Assembly: GCA_014871385.1 (NCBI GenBank)
Contig: CM026422.1
Coordinates: forward strand, 10,416,896-10,480,895
Origin: Ceratodon purpureus
Lineage: Eukaryota; Streptophyta; Bryopsida; Pseudoditrichales; Ditrichaceae
Direction of reading: 5' to 3'
DNA: 64,000 bases
In this document: piece after piece, positions 55,863-64,000 of the stretch
How positions within the stretch are numbered: position 1 is the first letter of the stretch
How the letters are laid out: every line of letters begins with the position of its first letter
Notes under the pieces: model-generated
What the model saw: only the letters and a program-made list of their open reading frames with translations
Database searches by the model: none
What the model was told of the DNA's origin: nothing
Position numbers and translations under genes: made by a program

Positions 55863-58800
55863 CCCCATCGGTATACTGGCTTTGAGAGTTGGTCACACTT
55901 TCACTATTTCGAAGACCCCAAGTATTGCGTGGAACATAAGGTTTGAAGATCAATGCATGTAAAGTTGTAATATTATGATAAAAATTGAATCAATTATGAA
56001 TTTTTAAAGGATGCTCAAATGAATACTAATGAATACTACTAGACTAGCCCATTATCAACCTTTCAACATTCAACCATCACTATTTGCTCTATGTAAAATC
56101 AACTTAATTTCATTCAAATATCCCCATGCACTAAACCTATTATCACCACATGATTTTTTTCAAAAATTAATAGCATTGGTTTTTTTTTTTTTTTTCTTTC
56201 TTTCTTTCTTTCTCACTATCACCATTGTTTCAAATTGATCGTCCTAAAATTTTATTCAATCACCACCGCTTGCCACCAACGACTTGAATTTGGTGGTTAA
56301 TGAATGTGTTCCTCATAGTTGTAGGCAATGTTTTTTTAGAAAGCAAAACAAAAACAGTGATTGGTTACATCTGGCTTCAAGGTTCTAAAATCACCGATTA
56401 GTCGAAACCAGAAGTTACCTAATCTGGAATGGAGCCATTGTTTCCCCCAACAAGTTGGCCTTGTTGCCAACTTTTAAGGCGTCCAGTTACATAATACTAT
56501 ATAATGCTCAAAATTGGTGAAAAAAAAAACAAGGATTGCCAAAGGACTTCTCCATAAAAAATTAAATGAAGCCAAAAATTTACTTCCAGTGTGTTCTTTG
56601 TGGCCACCCTAGCACCAAATCTAAAATCCTAGGATTTACATTGATTATAGGCGTTTATGTAATTGATACCCATAGGCAAGTAATGGTTATAAGAAGGCTT
56701 ACTTTACAGGAAGAACAAAATAAACACATAAGATTAGTGTTTCACATGGAAATGGACTATCTCTTTTATCAGTTGGCACTATTGGTCTTATTGTTTATCG
56801 ATGATGCATTGCAAAATTAAACTTCATCAAAGGTTACTACAAGATAAGCACTTCATTTTGACAAAGGTTCCTACAAGATCTAATATTCTTTACAAGTATA
56901 TATTTTTGGAATTTTGTAGAAATTCCAAATAATAGTTTCTATTTTTTTTGGTCAATTTAGTAGTTTATTCAATTTAATAATAGTACACTTTGGGAAAGGA
57001 TGATTTCTTTGTAGACGAAACAACCTATGTTGCATTTCTAGTAAAGAGCTAAGCTCAAGAGAGAGAGAGAAACATCGGTCTCCGAAGGAGACCGACGTGA
57101 ATGAAGTGTCTGTTCGATCCACCCGAGCTAAGCTCAATTTTATGGGGAGCTTGAAACATTTGCAGAGGTTGAGGAATTGATAGGATATCTCTTTAAAAGA
57201 GATTTTTTTTGCATGTCATCCAAACACTTATTGAGTCAAGACTTCATTAAAAGTTGATCAGGCTTATGTTTGTTAGAAGTAAATTGACCCAACAACTATT
57301 ATTTAGTGGATTGAAAAAGAGATGGAGAAATACATTAGAAGCCTCTAAAGAGACAAGATGCAGTCTTTTGGATTGTTTGGATGAATTGAAAGAAACATGT
57401 GCAGCTGAAATTTTGGATTTTCCTTTTGATATACTTGGACCAGAGGATGCGTCACAATGCTTTCATCAGGCTTTTGCTAGAGTATCTTGAGGACAAGATT
57501 CATTACCAGACCACTATTTGTCACGGCTTAGACTTGTGTGGTTTGACCAAGACGTCTCTCTTCAAATTCATTTTTCGGACAACTTTTCTGTGATTTTAAT
57601 CTTGAGGGAAGGATAACATTATCAGCCAGAGAAACCTTTTTAAAAAGCTACTATTTGTAACTTCAAAGACATGGAGGAGTAAAAAGAAACAAATTTCCTA
57701 TGGTATTTGCCAAAACATTTTGTCTCTCAAGGAAGTAATTTGTGTATTCACATTCTCTGTGAATACCATAGGTTACTAGCAACTTAGGCAGAAAATAATT
57801 AATTACAAGGTTGCCTAAATTTTTTGGAAATGCTTAACTCTATTTGTCCAAAAAATAAAAAAATAATTTATAATCCTGATAGTAGAATGTGATGGTTTTG
57901 AAGAGTACACTGGATAGTGTAAATTAAAACTACCCAACTTTGAGATATTATATCTCGAGCCACCTAATCACTTTTTACATTTTAATGAATTATCAAGCAA
58001 AACAGTGCCCAAGCTGCTAGTAACCTACAGTATCTTAGTACAGAATCAGCAGCTGGTATCATGATCATGACGAGCTACCTTCTGAAGCTGTACAAAAATT
58101 TCAATGACTCGGATTCTAAGTAGCCCTTCATCCACTTATCAGTGAATATTATAAACATTCTCAAGGGTGTGGAATCCTAGAAACAATTGTAAGGCCCAAG
58201 TGCAAATGATGCTCACAACAGAATTCTGTTTCAGTACTGTTGTGGTTCCAAAGGTGACGCTACGTTAAGTTACAGACAGTCTCCTTCAACAGTGACACAC
58301 ACAGCCTCCAAATGTTTGGTGAATCGAAGATGATCTCCGTGTGATCTCTCAGTTGCCGGGACTGATATTTTGGGCCCTTTCTTCTTTCTTCAGAACTCCA
58401 GACTTGTTGTCCCTGGTGACTTACAATATAAAATTCCAGATAGAAAGTTCATTGAGCAGTGTGTCCGGTGCCTAGAAGAATGAGAACACCTGATCATATC
58501 ACTGCAAGCCCTGGGGATGCATGATTTGAGGACGTTAACTGCACATTTCTGAGACATTTCTTTAATTGTCTCTGTCAATTCCCTGTTAGTTGCATTCGTC
58601 AATGAATTACTGAATCTGATGCATGGCAGAGAGACTGCAGCAACTTTACAAGAAGTTCTCAGAAAGCATAAGATACTAACTGTTGAGAAGCGGCTGGTGT
58701 GCATTCAGGTTTTCGAGAGTCAGGCAATCAGTGCATGGCAGAAAAAACGCAACTTGGGAAAAGCAGGCAAGAAAAGTGGAAGCACAAAAGTACAAAAGGA

Positions 58801-59410
58801 TGCGAACAAGTACCGTTTCCCCTGACTTGAAATTCATAAAAGCAAATAAACGAAGAACTCGTGCAGTTAGTTACCTCTCTTAATTTAACACAAGTGGGTC
58901 AGAAGTTATAACGGAGAAAGCGAGCCTAGTGAACATTGACATCCACGAAGAAAGAGATAATATGAAAATCCAGCAGTACATCACATCGAAGACCAGAGCA
59001 GTGACTCAGAAGTTGATAAATAGCTGAATGCTTCTCAAATTCTTCCTACTAAATAAATATTACAACAAAGTCTATTTACAAGAGAGGAGGAATCCTGTAT
59101 GTACCCGGCCAGTTGCTCAATCACTACTATCACAGATCAACAACGGTTCTGAATGCTGTGTCTCTAAGATTTTGATCACTAAACTACAAACTCAATCTCA
59201 ATTCGCCGGGAAAATGAGTGAGGAAAATTTGCTTACTAAGTCTAAGCAGCTCATGTACAAGAGATGACCCAATCCTTGCTCTAAAATGTGACATACAGTC
59301 TTCATTAGCTCAACTTGAGGAAGGAGGTTTCTGGATATGAATCGCAATCCATGTTGATGCAAGACTTTGATGCGATGAATTGAAACGAAGAGTAATATGG
59401 TCCTACGAAA
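55863..59410. other. AT-rich spacer with microsatellite, hairpin and unassigned coding-like relics
   Basis: A T-run followed by (CTTT)n lies at about 56178-56212. A perfect 8-bp stem with a GAA loop (CGGTCTCC/GGAGACCG) sits at about 57075-57093 between two direct copies of GAGCTAAGCTCAA. A frame at 57254-57490 (KLTQQLLFSGLKKRWRNTLE) and one at 58619-58825 look partly coding but show no recognisable domain. No complete gene was found. Confidence 0.5.
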
Positions 59411-62349
59411 TCATGCAGCTCGGGATCGGACCATGGGAGATGCGCGTGCAGAGAAGGCTCTTGAATACTGCGGGGGGTGGCACCCTCTCTTGTGCACTTG
59501 TAATGAATCTGGCTTGAACGTCCTTCCGCAAGTCCTGCAGTTACACCACGTTTATCAAAAGTTAGACTTCAGATTCAAGTGCAAAAACGCTTCCAAGCAC
59601 CTGTCCAATATGATTGATTTAGAGACTTACGAGCACCGTTGAAGTATGTCTCCAAAGTTCGGTGGTGGCAAACAGTTACTAACAGCTTCTTGAAGAGCTT
59701 TCTCCCAATCTAAATTGGTCAATCCAGGTTGAAGGGGCCTGCGTGAAGCAAACAGAATTCAAGTCAGATTCAGCAAGACAACACTTATTATAGAATTGAT
59801 CCAGTTCACTTCTGAGTTGAACTAGGATTGTGAGATACGGTTCAATTACCTCTCATCTCGTTCACGAAAGTTGATGCACTTCTTCACAGGTGGGCTCTCC
59901 GGGGAAGGAGTCCAGGTGACGGAGTCTTTGGACTCTGGTGATGCAGCGGGAGTAATACTAGCGCCTCGGTCGCCTAGGCTCCTTATTGCATCTCTGCTCA
60001 AGGACCGCATTAGCGGCGGTGGCGAGGTAAGAGGAGTTGAGTAGTTCCTGAGGTTATTTCTCCTCGGAGTCTGTACTGGTTTTGTGTCGTTGGTGCCTTT
60101 GTGAAAGCCTGGCGGAAGCGGCTTCGGTGATGTGGTTGTCCTCACCCTCGGAAGACCATAGCCCGTCTTCACTCTACACAATTTCAGAAGAAGGAAAATG
60201 AATCAATCTCAATTAACACAAGATGCGGAACTTGCAACAAAATTTCCACTCCAGAACATATAGAATTGGTCTTTTTATGAGAGATTAGTACCTGGCTATG
60301 GCGGGTTTTGGAGTATCAATTTCGGCCTCAGGAGGCCCCCCTTGTGTATCAGATGATGGACTGTCCGGCACATCAACTTCCAGGTTGGGTATCTCCACAG
60401 ACAGCACTACTTTCTCCTTTTTCAACTCACCGGGTTGCGGGAACTGCGGCTCTGGAGCCTGTGAATTTACAGCGGTCTTCACAGCAGCAATATCTTCATC
60501 TAGCTTCGGCTCTGAAGGCTTCGGGTCTGTGATTGCAGCGACGCTTGCAGCAGGCTCTGGGATGATTGGACTTTGTGTGACAGGCGAGTCCTCTTGCAAG
60601 GAGACGGAATCATTGATGCTCTTGCTCTCTACTGTAATGAGTTGATGGGATTGCTCAACGTGGGGTGATCGTCGACTCTTCTCCTTGCCAGGGGACTTGG
60701 TGCGAGACCGGGGCTGTTGCTTGGATTGTGGAGGGGTTGAACGCTTCCCCTTGCCGCTTCCTCCAGTCCAGCGAGCCCAGAGTGATCTGATCACCTGCGA
60801 AGTGGAGTGCGACTCAGTCTCCTCTTTCTCCTCCTCCTTCAATTCGTGAGGGGTGGAGGGACTCATGCTTTTTGATCGGCCATGTCTCCAGAGCAATGCA
60901 TTTTCATGTCCCCTGCAATTTGCAATAGGTGCAGGTGTCTCCGCATGCAATGTAGCCTCACTCTCGGCAGCAGAGACAGGACTCTCTGTAGCCGTGACGT
61001 TTCGTGAGGTAGTTCGGAAGAGACTCTTCCGGATTTCTCTCTTCCACATTCTCGTGGTGCGACCTGGAGAGAAGGGCAGCTCTGTCGGTGATGGAAGAGA
61101 CGAATGAGGTGGAGTCTGAAGACCTTGCACTGTTGGAGACCTTGTGATGGCAACCAGAGCTTGGTCTTTCACAGGTTTGGTATTGATGTCGGCCATTTTG
61201 GGACGCGGAGAGATTTCGTTGTCAGAGGACGATAAGCAGAAGTCCGACTTCTCGACATCAATTGTGTCTTGGTCCACGGACAGAGTCGGTAATTTCTTGC
61301 TTTCGTTCTCCAAACTGCTCAAACTATCAGCTCCCGAATGCGGAGCATCCTTCATCACAGCATTCTCTGACGACGTCGTTCTGAAGTCTTTCTTTTTTTC
61401 AATCTGGTACTTACTGACGGGCTCAGCTGGCTTGCCTGTAGGGCGACAAGTAATCAGCAGGCTGTTAGATATGATATTCTATAGAGGAGAACTATAAAAA
61501 TCCACGATAAAAACTTGCTCCAAAAAGATTATGAATGCATTGTCAAATCCTCACTTGCGAAAGGGTCCATCAGCTCGGAAGCTTTCAGAAGGTATTCTCC
61601 AGACCCGCGCAGAGGATGGATCACATCGTCATCGCACAAGTCATTCCAGATAAATGTGTTCCTGTAATTTCTGCAAACAGAAATTTTCTAAGTCAGGCCG
61701 CAAAATACTTATTAGTAGCAATCGGTGCTCTGGAATCATGGAGAACACAGAGTGTGACCAAAGATGAATTTCAGTTGTGAGCTCAGTTGATAAACTCAAC
61801 AGCTGCATCTGCAATAGAACCAGCCTGAAACTCAGAGAGAAGCTCCGGAAACAAACCTCTTGTAGGACCAGGAAAACGATTGACCAATGCCATGTCCTCG
61901 CAATGTGGTGAGCCGTTTCTTCACATCTGCAAACAGCTATATTCTTAGAATTCCATTTCTTCTCTGTAACTGGTCGCTTGAAGTCTGGAGAAGTTTAAGA
62001 ACTAAGGGAAACAGAGGGCGGTACACCGTCGCATCAATGACAGACGGCTATGTCGAAGAATTCAAGTATTAAGCTAGATGATAGCTGCATTGCAACCTAC
62101 AAGCAAGCCAGTAAATTTTAAAAGCTCTGCAGAGGAAAACAACCAAGTCACTTGTTCTGGTCCTATCTACAAGAGGTTTGTTTCTGGCTTACAAGCCTTG
62201 AGCGTGAGGAATTTTGTACCTTTCAGGCGCAGGCCGCCTTGGTTAGACGGATACTGAACTTCGATCATGTGAGGGTGCTCAAGTTTACCATGATCCCAAC
62301 TGAGCTGGTATAGAACTTGCACGCTCGAGAAATCCTTCATGGAAGCCAT
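59411..62349 (-). CDS. SOK: SOSEKI polarity protein (DIX-like domain, DUF966) with C-terminal C2HC zinc finger, 671 aa
   Basis: Seven minus-strand exons (62349-62220, 61926-61857, 61670-61555, 61435-60292, 60173-about 59850, 59738-59631, 59534-59411) sum to 672 codons. The N-terminal DIX-like domain reads VQVLYQLSWDHGKLEHPHMIEV, then VKKRLTTLRGHGIGQSFSWSYKR and NYRNTFIWNDLCDDDVIHP, ending YLLKASELMD, all diagnostic of SOSEKI. The large fourth exon codes a disordered Ser/Pro/Lys region. The C-terminus has GYGLPRV, DWEKALQEAV and a C2HC finger CSTCGRTFKPDSLQVHKRGC. SOSEKI proteins polymerise through the DIX-like domain and mark cell edges in plant polarity. The ATG at 62349 directly precedes the domain. 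Intact and normal for the family; bryophytes usually carry few copies. Confidence 0.93.
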
Positions 62350-64000
62350 GCTTTCTGCGTTTCGATACAGCGTCTTCCGATTATGGAATTAAGAAAGTCG
62401 AAGTTGAGCAGCAGATCAGCTATCGTCTTCGGTAGGCTAGAGATACTAAAGAAAACTGCACAAGCACAGAATGTGTCATTCAGAAGTACCCCAACCAAAC
62501 AGAGCTCGACTTATACCGCAGTTTTATCCTGAACCAGCTGTGCTGCCATAGCTAGAGAAAATAACATGCTCCAATTATGTTGCGGAATGCGGGAGTTATA
62601 ATTAACCAAATAATTGGAGTCAGCACCTTCCAGAACTACTAAAGAGACCAACATGCTCGCATCAATAGCAAATCACTCGACTCATTGAATGGAATGTGGC
62701 TAATGACAAGGTGCAAGTTGACGCGTGCAGTGCAGAGTCAGTGTCAGAATGCAATCTAGCGCTTGCAAGAGCACCTATATTGCAACACGCGCGGAGCTTG
62801 AGAGACTGAATCACCAAGCCCGAAGCACCCAATGAATTAATGCACTGATCATGCAAAAGAAGATAGATAGACCATCACATTCAAGCTAAAGCCTGCAAGT
62901 TGCAACAGCACTAGCAATCACCCACATTCGGCAAATTCTCATCATACACACCACACGACGTGACTCTTGAATAAGAATGATGTCGTACCGTGGGCTGTCT
63001 TGATTGTGATGCTCAACGCATATATATCAAACGCTCACTAATAACATAAGAACAAGAGCCTAAGACAAGGCGTGGAGCGCTATCATGAACCAAGCCTCGA
63101 GTGCAAATTGGAAAAAGATGGGAAAAATTAAAGACCCACTCCAACACTCAAAGCTTTTGGCCTTCAAGGAATCACAAGTGCACTCAAGACATGCGAACAC
63201 ACAGACGCTACAGAATTCAGAAAGCCGAGAAGCACTCGGTGCACTGGCCGAAAGCTACCAAGTTCTCAACTTTGCCAATCTATCTACCGCAGCTTTACAA
63301 TGGCATCACTTGCATGCAGGAAGAGCACTCAACATGAGCATGACCAGAATTGGCAGCCACGAGAATGAAGAGCTCTTGCTGAATGTTGTTCATCAGCTGC
63401 TACAAACATACTCCAAGTGTGGCTTCCTGGAGCAGCCTTATAAGCTGAGTAGCACCAGGAATCTTATCATCATCACCGCAGGCCTGCGACAGATTTATGG
63501 CGCCAGCCGTCAACTTTTTCCTCCTCGAAACTGTAACCTGAGTTGGGCCCAAATTTCACCGAAGTTTTACCGAATTTTTTACCGAATTTCACAGGCGTTT
63601 CAGACGTGAGGGAGGAGTGCTCATGATCATGGCCAGTGTTTGGGGGTGTACATGCAGGTGACGTGGGGGAGGTGTTGGGAGTGAGGACAAAAGTGGGGGC
63701 TAAGCTAACTTAACTTAAGGTAGAAACACCTTAAACCGGGCGGCCCCCAGAAGCGCAGGGTAGACCGCCCCTGTGCCGCCCATGGCATGAACCTTATTGC
63801 GTGCACAGCAATTTCATAAATAGTTCATGAATAGTGACTCGATATGGACACGTGTAGGGAGGTGGTTGGTTCATAGATTCATGGTTCATTAACTCTATTT
63901 GCACGGTTTTAGCTACATGCGTGAGCGCCACAAAAGGAGAGTCTACTGATCACTTTAAGGTCATGTACACTTTTGACTTCAAAAATTTGTAGTAAATTCA
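62350..64000. other. 5' flank of the SOSEKI gene
   Basis: This stretch should contain the SOSEKI promoter and leader. An open frame of 174 codons at 63085-63609 shows no known domain and is not supported. Three ACCGAA(A/T)TTT-like repeats lie at about 63557-63590. No other gene was seen. Confidence 0.45.

Noticed and set aside
63085-63609. 174-codon ORF upstream of SOSEKI
   Set aside because: No domain, no clear codon bias and no splice context; it most likely lies in the SOSEKI promoter or leader.

Overview
This is land-plant nuclear DNA. It holds seven multi-exon genes or gene models with GT-AG introns of mostly 100-300 bp, an intronless initiator tRNA-Met, a plastid-type isoamylase, a vacuolar legumain and a SOSEKI polarity gene. 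Short introns, AT-rich spacers and low gene-family complexity suggest a bryophyte or other early-diverging plant, but the species cannot be fixed from sequence alone.

Region 1 (1-16 kb) is ordinary gene space: an ISA3-type isoamylase (minus, 3' end outside the window), an 11-exon coiled-coil protein (plus), and a convergent gene (minus) encoding a NudC/NUDT19-like Nudix NADH pyrophosphatase fused in frame to a Janus/PHPT1-type phosphohistidine phosphatase domain. Region 2 (17-34 kb) is accessory: a truncated F-box start, a decayed Copia gag, a two-exon ALDH7 fragment, an intact pogo/Tigger-like transposase, a truncated class C beta-lactamase-like fragment, and a SANT-like gene between circularly permuted inverted repeats, set in AT-rich DNA.

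Region 3 is the highlight. Bases 34,962-51,166 are one complete 16.2-kb Mutator-like (MULE) transposon with ~233-bp near-identical terminal inverted repeats and a perfect 9-bp target duplication (CACCCAGGC at 34,953-34,961 and 51,167-51,175). It encodes an intact MULE transposase with a SWIM finger and a repeated basic RAPRKK-type motif, a convergent giant protein joining an N-terminal zinc finger to a C-terminal Ulp1/C48 SUMO-protease-like domain, and two small ORFs, one with a transmembrane segment. The whole element, coding and non-coding, is peppered with the 7-mer GTGTCAC/GTGACAC (25 sites found by eye, about 2 expected, one noticed elsewhere). This suggests a sequence-specific recognition system such as transposase binding or self-marking against silencing.

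Region 4 (51-64 kb) returns to gene space: a 9-exon vacuolar processing enzyme whose start lies 791 bp from the transposon end, an initiator tRNA-Met, an AT-rich spacer with gene relics, and a 7-exon SOSEKI gene (minus) with its C-terminal C2HC zinc finger. Splice junctions of the VPE, SOSEKI, transposase and Ulp1 gene models were checked by phase and give open frames throughout; the coiled-coil and Nudix models also hold, apart from a 1-base uncertainty in one exon of the former and the unresolved 5' end of the latter.
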